This document shows, piece after piece, positions 1 to 8,474 of a stretch of 33,614 nucleotides of DNA. The position numbers were made by a program, and so were the translations under genes. This DNA is from Verrucomicrobiota bacterium (GTDB taxonomy: Bacteria > Verrucomicrobiota > Verrucomicrobiia > Limisphaerales > SIBE01), in the NCBI GenBank assembly GCA_016209525.1, contig JACQWK010000092.1:1-33614 (forward strand), in the 5' to 3' direction. How positions within the stretch are numbered: position 1 is the stretch's first letter; each line of letters starts with the position of its first letter. The notes beneath the pieces were generated by a model, which ran no database searches, was not told where the DNA came from, and was given only the letters and a program-made list of their open reading frames with translations.

Positions 1-2
1 AT

Positions 3-33
3 CCTCTCCCCACTCGTTCCTCGCGGGGAGAGG
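3..33. repeat. Short GC-rich hairpin at window edge
   Basis: Nine-base arms CCTCTCCCC (3-11) and GGGGAGAGG (25-33) form a perfect inverted repeat. The same motif recurs near 27003 and 33511, so it belongs to a dispersed family. No T-run follows, so I do not call it a terminator. The rest of 34-217 shows no convincing gene. Confidence 0.55.
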
Positions 34-217
34 AAGAAGATTCTAAAGGCCACGTTTCGCTTAATTCAACACCAGTGGGGAGCAAGGGTGAGGGGAGTGG
101 GTCTCAGTCAACTCATGAACTGATTAGTGAGCCGATGAATACTCTTTACGAATTTGGCGGTCCGGCAGTGGCCGGGGTCGCAAAGCAAACAAATACCCAT
201 CAACACCAGTTAAAAAT

Positions 218-628
218 ATGAATAGACTGCAATTCCTGAAAAGCCTGATCGCCGCACTGGCGGCGACAGCCATGGCTCCCGTCGCTTCATTCGCCAAAGA
301 AGCTGTTCAAGACGAGAAAGCAGAGCGCGACAAGGAGACCAAGAAAGCGAAACAGGAGGAGAGGAAGAAGAAAGAAACCAGGGAAAAGAAAGACGAGGAT
401 GACGAAGGCGACGACGGCAAAGGCAAACGCCGGAAAGAAGAAGACGAGCGCGAAGGCAAGAAACGAGGGCGTGAAAAGAGGAAGGACCGAGATGACGATG
501 AGGAGGTCAAGGACAAAGCCAAGTCTGCCAAGAAGGAGAAGCGCGAACGCAAGGGCGAGAAGAAGGAGGAGAAAAAGGAGAAGGCCGAAAAAACGAAAGG
601 AAAGAAAGACAAGGACGACGAAAAGTAG
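218..628 (+). CDS. Small exported lysine/glutamate-rich protein
   Basis: This is a 136-residue protein of unknown function. The N-terminus (about residues 1-26) looks like a Sec signal peptide: a short basic start, a hydrophobic stretch rich in Ala/Leu, and a likely cleavage after SFA. The remaining roughly 110 residues are almost entirely Lys, Glu, Asp and Arg in short mixed-charge runs such as KKEKRERKGEKKEEKK, with hardly any hydrophobic residues. That implies an intrinsically disordered or extended charged-helix polyelectrolyte in the periplasm or envelope. The biased codons also open long frames on the other strand and in other frames; I treat those as shadows because only this frame has a signal peptide. 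No close Shine-Dalgarno is visible before the ATG. A role in binding metals, nucleic acid or envelope polymers is speculative. Confidence 0.6.
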   Translation: MNRLQFLKSLIAALAATAMAPVASFAKEAVQDEKAERDKETKKAKQEERKKKETREKKDEDDEGDDGKGKRRKEEDEREGKKRGREKRKDRDDDEEVKDKAKSAKKEKRERKGEKKEEKKEKAEKTKGKKDKDDEK

Positions 629-712
629 CCCGTGAACTTGGCCGCAGGGTCAGCCGTTAGAAAGCAAAACTTCGTAACTGGCCAGCCTTGCAAGGGCAAG
701 GGCCGCTTGGCT

Positions 713-847
713 CGTAGCGCAGATTTTCAATCTGCTGTATCGCCGAGTTGCACTCGGCTACGCGTTCAATCCGGCGGCCGCGCTGGGTATTTTGGGCGTT
801 GGCAGAATGGAATTCTGCGATACAGCAGATTGAAAATCTACGCTACG
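713..847. repeat. Palindromic intergenic element, GTAGCGCAG family copy A
   Basis: Arms at 713-743 and 817-847 are inverted copies of about 31 bases with one mismatch. The left arm begins CGTAGCGCAGATTTTCAATC. The central part contains further short palindromes (CCGAGTTGCACTCGG). A diverged copy lies at 17783-17915 and fragments near 24464 and 33556. It fills most of the 629-951 gap before the response regulator, where no gene is supported. It resembles REP/MITE-type non-coding repeats. Confidence 0.8.
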
Positions 848-951
848 CGGGGCAGGACTGAAGCCTTAAAGCATCATCGAAACGGCCCTACGGTTGACAC
901 AAGACGTGATCGAATACTTAATTTTTGCGACTGACCCCGGCCCTCCCGACA

Positions 952-1650
952 ATGCGAGTCCTCTTTATTGAAGATTCGACGCGGCTTCAGCGATCCATTT
1001 GCACCGCGCTCCGTCATTCCGGCTACGCCGTGGACGGAGCCACCGATGGCGAGGAGGGACTCTGGCTGGCGGAGTCGAACGACTACGACGTGATCGTTCT
1101 GGATATCATGCTGCCGGGGCTCGACGGGCTGGAGATTCTCCGCCGTCTCCGGCAACAGGAGCATCCGGCGCAAATTCTGATGCTCACGGCGCGCGACACG
1201 GTCGAAGACCGCGTGCGCGGCCTTCAGCTTGGCGCGGAGGATTACCTCGTGAAGCCGTTCGCCCTGGAGGAACTCCTGGCGCGCATTCAGGCGTTGTGCC
1301 GGCGGCGCTATGCGCTGAAGACGACGCGGTTGGTCATCGCTGATCTGGAACTGGACATGGCGACCAAAACCGTCCGGCGGGCCGATCGACCCATTGACCT
1401 GGCACCGCGCGAATATGCCCTTCTTGAGCTGCTCGCCCTGCGTCGCGGGCAGGTCGTGTCCCGCCAGGAAATCGAGGCGCACATTTACGACGAACAGGCC
1501 GACCCCATGAGCAATGTCGTGGACTCCGCCGTGTACCTGTTGCGCAAAAAGCTTTCTTTACCAGGCCGCCAGCCCCTGATCCACACCCGGCGCGGGCTCG
1601 GCTACATCCTCGACGAAGAACCAGCATGCACTCCATCCGTGGAAAGTTGA
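952..1650 (+). CDS. OmpR-family DNA-binding response regulator
   Basis: This 232-residue transcription regulator is the output half of a two-component system. The receiver domain (residues 1-115) has the acidic pair E7/D8, the phospho-acceptor D51 in VLDIMLPGLDG, T79 in MLTARD and K101 in DYLVKPF. A winged-helix Trans_reg_C domain follows (about 130-225), ending with RRGLGYIL, typical of the OmpR/PhoB class. The ATG at 952 is preferred over an in-frame TTG at 925 because the receiver fold begins directly at MRVLFIED. The histidine kinase gene starts 25 nt before this stop in another frame, so the two are translationally coupled and very probably form a cognate pair. The signal and regulon cannot be read from sequence; QseB/CusR/PmrA-like systems have this architecture. 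Confidence 0.95.
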   Translation: MRVLFIEDSTRLQRSICTALRHSGYAVDGATDGEEGLWLAESNDYDVIVLDIMLPGLDGLEILRRLRQQEHPAQILMLTARDTVEDRVRGLQLGAEDYLVKPFALEELLARIQALCRRRYALKTTRLVIADLELDMATKTVRRADRPIDLAPREYALLELLALRRGQVVSRQEIEAHIYDEQADPMSNVVDSAVYLLRKKLSLPGRQPLIHTRRGLGYILDEEPACTPSVES

Positions 1651-3092
1651 CCCTGGCCTTGCTGCTCGGGTTTGCGATGCTCCTCGCGGCGGGCGGAACC
1701 GTCGCGCATCGGTGGATGCACCACGCGCTCATCAGAGAATTCGACACCAACCTCCTCCGCCAGGCCCAGGCCATAATGACCTTCGCCAAAGCGTCCGATG
1801 GCCGGATAACAGTCGAATTCAGCGACCGCTTTCTCCGCGAGTACGAAGACGACGTCGCCACAAGCTTCTTCGAAATCTGGACCGCCGACGGACGTGTCGT
1901 CCAACGCTCCGAGTCGCTCGGCCAGGGGCATCTGCGTTTCCAGTTCGGCGCGCTGGCCGCGCCCAGCGTCTTCGAATTGACCCTGACGAACGCCATGCCG
2001 GTGCGTGCCGTCGGCGTCAGGTTCACCCCGCGCGCCGCCGACAAAAAAAATCCCATCGATGCCGTGGTGGTGGCGGCGGCGGATTTCCGGTCCGTGCAGC
2101 GCACCCTCGCGCAGTTGCGGGCGGTATTGCTGGTCACTGGCGCGAGCCTTCTCGTGGCAACGGTGGGGGTCGTTGGATTGGTGTTGCGCCGGGGTCTGGC
2201 GCCTCTGCAAAGCGTGGCCGCCCGGACGGCACGCATCACGGCGGAGTCCCTCGACACGCGGTTCCCGACTGAGAAGCTGCCCACCGAGTTGGCGCCGATT
2301 TGCGAGCGGCTGAATGAGCTCTTCACCCGCCTCGAAAGCTCCTTCGAGCGTGAGCGCCGGTTCAGCGCGGACATTGCGCACGAACTGCGGACGCCGCTGG
2401 CCGAACTCAGGTCGCAAGCGGAAGTGGCGTTGAAATGGCCCGGCGACCGCGACCGCGACCGCGAGCTCTTCCAAGAAGTGCTCGAAATCGCGCTGCAAAT
2501 GGAAGCCATCGTGACACGCCTGCTGGCTCTGGCGAGGTCCGAGCAAGGCGACATCGCCCTCCGGCCGGAAATCATCAGTTTCGCCGGACTTACCGCCAGT
2601 GTCTGGAGCACCCTCAAGGAAAAGGCCACGGCCAAGGGAATCCGCGCGAAGCTCTCCATGCCCGACGACGCCACGGTGTTCGCCGACCGCGCCTTGTTGC
2701 GCTCCGTGGTGAGGAACCTTTTGCATAATGCGGTTGATCACGCACCAGCGGGCGGCCAGGTGCAAATCACGTTTGCGCGCGACGGTCACAACTTCGCCTT
2801 CGCGGTGAGCAACACCGCTCCTGGACTGGAGCCATCCGACCTACCCAACCTCTTCGAGCGATTCTGGCGCAAAGACAAAGCCCGCAGCGGCACCGAGCAC
2901 GCTGGGCTGGGGCTGGCCATCTCGAAGTCATTCGCCCGTTTGCTCGGCTTCGACCTGGTCGCGACGCTCTCCGAAGCGACGATGCTCACCATGACGCTAA
3001 GTGGCGCCACGCCCGTATCCCGTCCCAAGCTAGCCTCAGACCCACTGACCGCCAGCCCGAATGGATCGCCAGTTGCCAGTGGTCAGTCGTAA
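1626..3092 (+). CDS. Membrane sensor histidine kinase
   Basis: This 488-residue protein is the sensor partner of the preceding regulator. A first membrane segment (about 8-27) and a second (about 164-188) bracket a periplasmic sensor region of about 135 residues with no recognisable ligand-binding motif. A HAMP linker (about 188-240) follows, then the HisKA box FSADIAHELRTPLAE with phospho-accepting H252. The HATPase_c domain has the N box RNLLHNAVDHA (363-373), an F box LFERFWR (409-415) and the G2 box AGLGLAIS (426-433). All expected catalytic elements are present, so it should be active. It overlaps the regulator by 25 nt. The last 25 or so residues are a Pro/Ser-rich tail beyond the kinase fold. 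The architecture resembles heavy-metal or envelope-stress sensors, but specificity is unknown. Confidence 0.95.
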   Translation: MHSIRGKLTLALLLGFAMLLAAGGTVAHRWMHHALIREFDTNLLRQAQAIMTFAKASDGRITVEFSDRFLREYEDDVATSFFEIWTADGRVVQRSESLGQGHLRFQFGALAAPSVFELTLTNAMPVRAVGVRFTPRAADKKNPIDAVVVAAADFRSVQRTLAQLRAVLLVTGASLLVATVGVVGLVLRRGLAPLQSVAARTARITAESLDTRFPTEKLPTELAPICERLNELFTRLESSFERERRFSADIAHELRTPLAELRSQAEVALKWPGDRDRDRELFQEVLEIALQMEAIVTRLLALARSEQGDIALRPEIISFAGLTASVWSTLKEKATAKGIRAKLSMPDDATVFADRALLRSVVRNLLHNAVDHAPAGGQVQITFARDGHNFAFAVSNTAPGLEPSDLPNLFERFWRKDKARSGTEHAGLGLAISKSFARLLGFDLVATLSEATMLTMTLSGATPVSRPKLASDPLTASPNGSPVASGQS

Positions 3093-3107
3093 GCGCGCGG
3101 GACTGGA

Positions 3108-3238
3108 TGAGTGGATGAATGGATTGGTGGATTGGTGGATGAATGGAAGATGGTCTGCTCGTCGTGTATCCAATTATCCAATAATCCATGAATCCAATCA
3201 TCCAGTTTTGCAGCGATCCAACCATCCATAAATCCTGT
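3108..3238. repeat. Imperfect GGATGGAT-type tandem and inverted repeat
   Basis: The first half carries repeats of the kind GGATGAATGGATTGGTGG and the second half the complementary kind (ATCCAATCATCC, ATCCAACCATCC), so the segment can fold on itself. It lies in the 189-nt gap between the convergent kinase and NHL-protein genes. It could act as a bidirectional 3' end, but it lacks a classic stem plus T-run. Confidence 0.6.
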
Positions 3239-3281
3239 CTGCGGTGCCTCGCATTCCGAATTTGGCGTTGGTTGGCCGGGG

Positions 3282-4181
3282 TCAATAGACGCGCTCTGTT
3301 CCGTCGGGCCTCATGTGCCGGACGCGGGCGCGTTTTGGCAATGAATCTTCGAGAATCCATAGGTGCCCGTCTGGCGTGGCCAGCACGCCGTTGGGTCTGG
3401 CCGGAGCGGTCGATCGGGAAACCACCGTCACGGCGCCATCTTTGGAGACTTTCTTAATTTCGCGGCGGTCGGACACCGCCACCCAAACATGGCCGGCATC
3501 ATCCGCGCACAGTCCTTGCACTTTGTGACGCTGATTGAATTTGAACCAATCGCCGGTAAGCCGCTCCGCCCGCACACGCATCCGGCCATCCGGGTCGATT
3601 TGAATCAAGTCGCTGCGGTCGATCAAATAAACCGTGCCTCCAGGCGAGCAGGTCATGAAACGGATATCGTGAAAGGATGTGCTTTGCAGGACCGTGGCGA
3701 TGGTGCCGTCCGGCGACCGTTTGCGTATCGCCGGACCGCCTTTGGCGTCGCGGTCGGCCCAGTACGAGTTTCCGGCTTTGTCGCGCACAAAGCTATAGTT
3801 GGCCAGGAACCCCTCCGTGGGCGGTATGATCTTGGTCACCTGACCGCCGGGCGAACGCCGCCAAACGTAATGGCCCCATTTTCCGCTATCGCCTTCATAC
3901 CAGAGATGCTCGCCGTACAAATTGTCCGCGGCATCAAGGCAAAGCTCGTGCGTGTGAATATTGGTGACGGCAATCGACTTAGTGCCATCGGGCGCCAGAC
4001 GCCAGACATGAGCGAGGTCGGTGTAAAAGACGTTGCCGCCGCTGTCACGCACGATGCCGACGCCGGGATGGCCGTAAGCGATCGTGTTCGTCTCAATCGC
4101 AAAGGCGAGTGCGAGGGCCGTGGCTGCGGCAACGCCCGGGGGCTTTAGCCACCGCAAGAAAGGGAATTTGGGCTTGCGCAT
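3282..4181 (-). CDS. Exported NHL/SMP-30-like beta-propeller protein
   Basis: This 299-residue protein starts with a basic n-region (MRKPKFPFLRWLK) and a hydrophobic Ala/Leu stretch (about 16-31), consistent with a signal peptide or anchor. The rest is a run of blades with the repeated pattern D..GNVYYTD...VWRLAPDGT, for example DSGGNVFYTDLAHVWRL, DKAGNSYWADRD and TPDGHLWILED. This matches NHL-repeat, virginiamycin-B-lyase-like or SMP-30-like propellers, usually extracytoplasmic binding or lactone-hydrolysing proteins. Catalytic metal ligands of SMP-30 cannot be assigned by eye, so the activity is open. It is transcribed convergently to the histidine kinase, with the repeat-rich 3093-3281 spacer between. 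The long opposite-strand frame at 3363-4148 is treated as a shadow. Confidence 0.8.
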   Translation of the reverse strand: MRKPKFPFLRWLKPPGVAAATALALAFAIETNTIAYGHPGVGIVRDSGGNVFYTDLAHVWRLAPDGTKSIAVTNIHTHELCLDAADNLYGEHLWYEGDSGKWGHYVWRRSPGGQVTKIIPPTEGFLANYSFVRDKAGNSYWADRDAKGGPAIRKRSPDGTIATVLQSTSFHDIRFMTCSPGGTVYLIDRSDLIQIDPDGRMRVRAERLTGDWFKFNQRHKVQGLCADDAGHVWVAVSDRREIKKVSKDGAVTVVSRSTAPARPNGVLATPDGHLWILEDSLPKRARVRHMRPDGTERVY

Positions 4182-4214
4182 AAATTCGTTGCAGCCGACG
4201 TGAGGAGGCTCTGG

Positions 4215-4341
4215 ACAATGACGAATGTCGAATGTCGAATGTCAAAAGAATGACGAAGCTCGAAGGTCCGAAGCCTCCCCGCCTGGTCGCTGGCTCTGCC
4301 TTCGTCATTCGGCCTTCGGATTTCGTCGTTCGTCATTCAGA
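4215..4341. repeat. Palindromic AATGACGAA/TTCGTCATT element
   Basis: The segment carries AATGACGAATGTCGAATG near its left end and TTCGTCATTCGGCC...CGTTCGTCATT near its right end, with internal ACGAAGCTCGAAGG/CCTTCGG complementarity. It occupies the centre of the 4182-4536 gap between two divergent genes. Both strands read through it as the low-complexity peptide MTNDEIRRPNDEG, which I regard as repeat translation, not a gene. The remainder of the gap must hold promoters for the two divergent genes, but none stands out. Confidence 0.65.
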
Positions 4342-4536
4342 TCGCAGCGCCACGAGAGCGACCACTCTGACCAATGACGCCAGGGTCCGCCGATTGAAGC
4401 CTTTCTGATATAGTTTTTGCTCCATCGTCAGGGTGCGGTTATGAGTTATAGATCATCCATCCCGCCTCCGACATCACTTTTCGATCTGGGTGGGGTCGAG
4501 AATTGACATGAGGCCGCTGTCTGTTTTGCTGGCTTC

Positions 4537-7500
4537 ATGAATCGGCCCCGTTGTGGTCACCGAGCCCGTGCGGCCTTGTTGTGCCTGCTCATTCAATCCG
4601 TCGGCGCGTCTCCGTGGATTCCAGGACAGGGATTTCGAAGCATGGAGGTGTCTCCCAACGGCCGCGGGAAGGCCGGCTTCAATTTGATGAATCCAAGAGA
4701 CACGGGCGTCTGGTTCACTAACGTGCTCAAGGGCGATGCTGCTATGACGAACGCCGTAGCGCATAACGGCTCGGGCGTGGCGATCGGTGACGTGGACGGC
4801 GATGACCGGCCGGATATTTACCTTTGCGGTTTGCAGGGCCCGAACCGTCTCTACCGCAACCTTGGCGATTGGCGCTTCGAAGAAATCGCTCAGGGCGCCG
4901 CCGCCTGCGCCGAACAACTCTCCACCGGCGCGACGCTCGCCGACGTGGACGGAGACCGAGACTTGGATCTTCTTGTCAATGGCATCGCCGCAGGCACGCG
5001 TCTGTTTCTGAATGACGGAAAAGGCCGGTGGACGGAATCGGAGACTTCCGGCTTGTCGCGCACCGCTTCCTCCACGTCCTTGGCGCTGGCCGACATCGAT
5101 GGCGACGGCGATCTCGACCTCTACTGCACGCATTACATCGACGTGATGTACCTGGCGGACCCCACGACGCGGTTTGCCCTCGCGCGGCGAAACGACACGT
5201 GGGAAGTGACCAAGGTCAACGGCGAGTCCGCGCGGTTGGCGCGCTGGAAAGATCGCTTTGAAGCGCTCCCAGACGGAAAGGTGCGTGAATTGCCGGAAGT
5301 CCACGGATTGTACCGGAATGATGGGCACGGGCAATTTACCCCCATTCAGTTCGATCCAGGCGTGTTTTCCAACGAGCAAGGCGCCGCCATTCCACCGTAT
5401 CGCGATTGGGGATTGGCCGTGATGTTCCGCGACCTGAATGGAGACCGGGCGCCCGATTTGTACGTCTGCAACGACAATGCCTCGCCCGACCGAGTCTGGC
5501 TCAACTCAGGGCGGGGCACATTCCGGGCGATCGATCCCTTGAAGTTTCGGCACACCAGCCGCTCGTCGATGGGCGTCGATATCGCCGACCTTGATCGCGA
5601 CGGACACGACGACATTTTGGTGCTTGATATGCTGGCCCGCGAGCACGGAAAGAGGATGACCCAATTGGTGAGGGACTCTTCGGACCCACGAGCGCGCGAG
5701 CGGGTCAACGAACAGCCGCGCTACAACCGAAACACCTTGTTCCTGGGGCGGGCGGATGGTTCCTTTGCCGAAGCCGCCTTCATGGCTGGCGTCGCCGCCA
5801 CGGATTGGTCTTGGTGCCCCGTTTTTATCGACGTCGATTTGGACGGGTATGAAGATTTGCTGGTCACGAACGGATTCAGTTTTGATGTCATGGATCAAGA
5901 TAGCCACGATCAACTGCGCACGCAGAGGTTGAGCGAGGTCGAACGGAAGCGTTATCGCCGGTACTACCCGTCGTTCCTGACGCAAAACGCCAGCTTTCGC
6001 AACCGGGGTGATCGCATTTTCGAGCCGATGAACTCGCAATGGGGGTTCGATCAGCGGGGTGTCTCCAACGGCATGGCGTTGGGCGATCTGGATCAGGACG
6101 GGGACCTCGATGTCGTGGTCAACAACCTCAACGACGTGGCTGGCTTGTACCGCAACGATGCCACAAGGGGACGAATCGCCGTTCGTTTGCGAGGCCTGCC
6201 CCCGAACGCGCACGGGATTGGCGCCCGCCTCCGGCTGATCGGCAGTTCAATGACCCAAAGCCAAGAAATGATCGCCGGTGGCCGTTACATGTCGGGAGAC
6301 CAATCCCTGCGCGTCTTCGCGGCGGATTCTAATTTCGGAAAACCGATGCGCCTGGAGGTCACGTGGCGCAGCGGTCGTCACAGCTTCGTCGCCAATGCCG
6401 TGCCGAATCGGCTTTATGAGATTGATGAGGCGGGAGCGGCGGAACGTCTGGGAAATGTAACGGAGAGCCGGAGCGACGGGGTCTCGGCGAGGGAGAATCC
6501 AAAGCCAGAAATCGCAAATCTTTCCCCTCTCTTCCAAGAAGTCAGCCACTGGCTTGGTCATGTGCACGTCGAGGATTCGTTCGACGATTGGGAGCGCCAA
6601 CCGCTCTTGCCTCGCCGCCTCAGCCGGTTGGGGCCTGGTCTGAGCTGGTATGATTGGAACGACGACGGTTGGGAAGATCTGGCCGTGACCGCTGGTCGCG
6701 GTGGCACGCTGGCGATTTACACCAACGACCACGGCAAGACCTTTCGGAGGATCGAGGGCATCCCTCCGGCTCACGCGGACCAAGGTGCGGCGTTGGGTTG
6801 GCCTGATGGCCGAGGAAAACGATCTCTGCTCGTCCCCGTTTCGAACTACGAGATGAGGCCGAACGCCCAGAGCGAGATCACGGTGTATTCGGTTTCGAAG
6901 CCCGGGGCGCCCGAACATCGATCGGCCGGAAGAGCGAGCCTCGGTCCCGTAGCGGCGGCCGATCTCGATAGCGATGGCGATTTGGATATCTTTGTGGGTG
7001 GGCGATTCCAGCCCGGTCGATATCCCGAGCCGGTTGCTTCATTCATTTGGCGGAACGAGCAAGGTGAGTTACGCCCGGATGCTGCGCTCAGCCAACCGTT
7101 CGAATCGCTCGGACTAGTCAGCGGCGCCACTTTTTGCGACTTGGACGGCGACGGTGATCCTGACCTGGCGTTGGCCCTGGAGTGGGGGCCATTGCGTTGC
7201 TTTCTCAACGAAAAAGGGATTCTCAAAGAATGGAATCCGCCAATTACAGTCCATGGAGAACGCTCATCGGTCAACGGTCAACCTTCAACCCTCAACCAGT
7301 TGCCCGGCTGGTGGACCTGCGTCACCACGGGCGATTTCGACGGGGATGGCCGGTTGGACCTTGCCGCCGGCAACTGGGGACGCAACACGCCTTACGAACT
7401 CTACCGTCCCAGCCCGCTACGCCTCTACTACGACGATGGGAACGGCGACGGCAACGTGCTACTCCTCGAAGCGTGGAAAAAGGGGACCCAGTGGCTCCCC

Positions 7501-8280
7501 GTTCGCGATCGCAACCGTCTCGCGCTTGGTTTTCCCGAACTGCAGCAACGCTTCGCGACACACCAGAGCTATGGCGAGGCCTCGGTCTGGGACATCCTGG
7601 GAAGTCGCTTTGACAAAGCCAAAGCGGTCGAGGCTGCGCACTTCGAATCCACCGTGTTTCTGAATCGCGGTTCGCATTTTGACCAAGTCCTGCTGCCGAG
7701 GGAGGCCCAACTTTCACCGGCGTTATCTATCAACGTTGGCGATTGCGACGGCGACGGAATTGAAGATCTGTTCCTGAGTCAGAACTTCTTTGGGAGCGTT
7801 TCGGACCTTTCGCGCGAAGACAGCGGACGCGGATTGTGGCTCCGAGGACTTGGGAACGGAACCTTTGCGCCGATGGACGCGAGCGTCACCGGGATCCAGG
7901 TGGAGGGAGAACAGCGTGGCGCGGCTCTCGCGGACTTCAATCACGATGGCCGCGTGGACGTCGCCGTTTCGCAAAACAGCGCCTCCACCAAGCTGTATCT
8001 CAACCAGGGAGCCAAGCGCGGAATTCGCGTCGTCCTTCAGGGCCCAATCGCGAACCCCGACGCCGTCGGCGCTCAAATGCGGGTGCGCTACAAGGGTGGG
8101 CGGGCCGGTCCCTGCCGAACGATCACCGCCGGGTCCGGCTACTGGTCGCAGGACGGAGCGGCGCAAATTCTCGGAGTCGAGGAGTCTCCGGTAGCGCTCT
8201 GGATTCGCTGGCCTGGCGGAAGGGAGCAGACCGTTCCATTGGAAGATGCGCGCTGGGAATTTCATGTGAAATTTGAATGA
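4537..8280 (+). CDS. Giant secreted FG-GAP/VCBS protein with two ASPIC/UnbV domains
   Basis: This 1247-residue protein has a signal peptide (residues 1-25, AALLCLLIQSVGAS). It then carries about fourteen calcium-type D.D.DG..D loops, for example DVDGDDRPDIY (~85), DIDGDGDLDLY (~187), DLNGDRAPDLY (~299), DLDQDGDLDVV (~516), DLDSDGDLDIF (~809), DLDGDGDPDLA (~868), DCDGDGIEDLF (~1068) and DFNHDGRVDVA (~1133). These mark blades of one or two FG-GAP/VCBS propellers. Each half ends in an ASPIC/UnbV module: around 550-620 (GIGARLRLIG, MIAGGRYMSGDQSLR) and around 1175-1240 (VGAQMRVRY, ITAGSGYWSQDG). The protein is therefore a duplicated CRTAC1-like unit. Such proteins are abundant in Verrucomicrobia and Planctomycetes and are thought to act in extracellular adhesion or carbohydrate/protein binding. 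A SUMF1-like gene follows, its longest frame overlapping this stop as ATGA. Confidence 0.9.
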   Translation: MNRPRCGHRARAALLCLLIQSVGASPWIPGQGFRSMEVSPNGRGKAGFNLMNPRDTGVWFTNVLKGDAAMTNAVAHNGSGVAIGDVDGDDRPDIYLCGLQGPNRLYRNLGDWRFEEIAQGAAACAEQLSTGATLADVDGDRDLDLLVNGIAAGTRLFLNDGKGRWTESETSGLSRTASSTSLALADIDGDGDLDLYCTHYIDVMYLADPTTRFALARRNDTWEVTKVNGESARLARWKDRFEALPDGKVRELPEVHGLYRNDGHGQFTPIQFDPGVFSNEQGAAIPPYRDWGLAVMFRDLNGDRAPDLYVCNDNASPDRVWLNSGRGTFRAIDPLKFRHTSRSSMGVDIADLDRDGHDDILVLDMLAREHGKRMTQLVRDSSDPRARERVNEQPRYNRNTLFLGRADGSFAEAAFMAGVAATDWSWCPVFIDVDLDGYEDLLVTNGFSFDVMDQDSHDQLRTQRLSEVERKRYRRYYPSFLTQNASFRNRGDRIFEPMNSQWGFDQRGVSNGMALGDLDQDGDLDVVVNNLNDVAGLYRNDATRGRIAVRLRGLPPNAHGIGARLRLIGSSMTQSQEMIAGGRYMSGDQSLRVFAADSNFGKPMRLEVTWRSGRHSFVANAVPNRLYEIDEAGAAERLGNVTESRSDGVSARENPKPEIANLSPLFQEVSHWLGHVHVEDSFDDWERQPLLPRRLSRLGPGLSWYDWNDDGWEDLAVTAGRGGTLAIYTNDHGKTFRRIEGIPPAHADQGAALGWPDGRGKRSLLVPVSNYEMRPNAQSEITVYSVSKPGAPEHRSAGRASLGPVAAADLDSDGDLDIFVGGRFQPGRYPEPVASFIWRNEQGELRPDAALSQPFESLGLVSGATFCDLDGDGDPDLALALEWGPLRCFLNEKGILKEWNPPITVHGERSSVNGQPSTLNQLPGWWTCVTTGDFDGDGRLDLAAGNWGRNTPYELYRPSPLRLYYDDGNGDGNVLLLEAWKKGTQWLPVRDRNRLALGFPELQQRFATHQSYGEASVWDILGSRFDKAKAVEAAHFESTVFLNRGSHFDQVLLPREAQLSPALSINVGDCDGDGIEDLFLSQNFFGSVSDLSREDSGRGLWLRGLGNGTFAPMDASVTGIQVEGEQRGAALADFNHDGRVDVAVSQNSASTKLYLNQGAKRGIRVVLQGPIANPDAVGAQMRVRYKGGRAGPCRTITAGSGYWSQDGAAQILGVEESPVALWIRWPGGREQTVPLEDARWEFHVKFE

Positions 8281-8346
8281 TCAATTTCGAAAACAGGAGA
8301 TCCAATCTGAAAGAGCGGAGGCGCTCGGCAATCGATCGGGTGCTTT

Positions 8347-8439
8347 CCATGAACGTCGGAGCGCGGGCGGCTCGCCCGCGAGATTCAAGGGCCCTCCCGA
8401 CGGGGCGGGCGAGCCGCCCGCGCTCCGGGCAGTTCATGG
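8347..8439. repeat. Long perfect hairpin repeat, 22-bp arms, at the 5' end of a gene
   Basis: GGAGCGCGGGCGGCTCGCCC (arm 8358-8379) is perfectly inverted at 8405-8426, giving a 22-bp stem with a 25-nt loop. The stem is bracketed by CCATGAAC (8347-8354) and GTTCATGG (8432-8439). A further CCATGAACT occurs at 8473-8481, where I place the start of the next gene. The hairpin lies between the upstream stop and that start. Confidence 0.9.
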
Positions 8440-8474
8440 TCCCAATACTCGCACGAAGCGCTTGGTGGCTCTCC

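Noticed and set aside
3108-3238. Possible CRISPR or minisatellite array
   Set aside because: Units are short, imperfect and without unique spacers of constant length, and the second half is the complement of the first.
3363-4148. 261-codon plus-strand frame
   Set aside because: It is the complement of the NHL-type propeller protein, whose repeated blade pattern proves the minus-strand frame.
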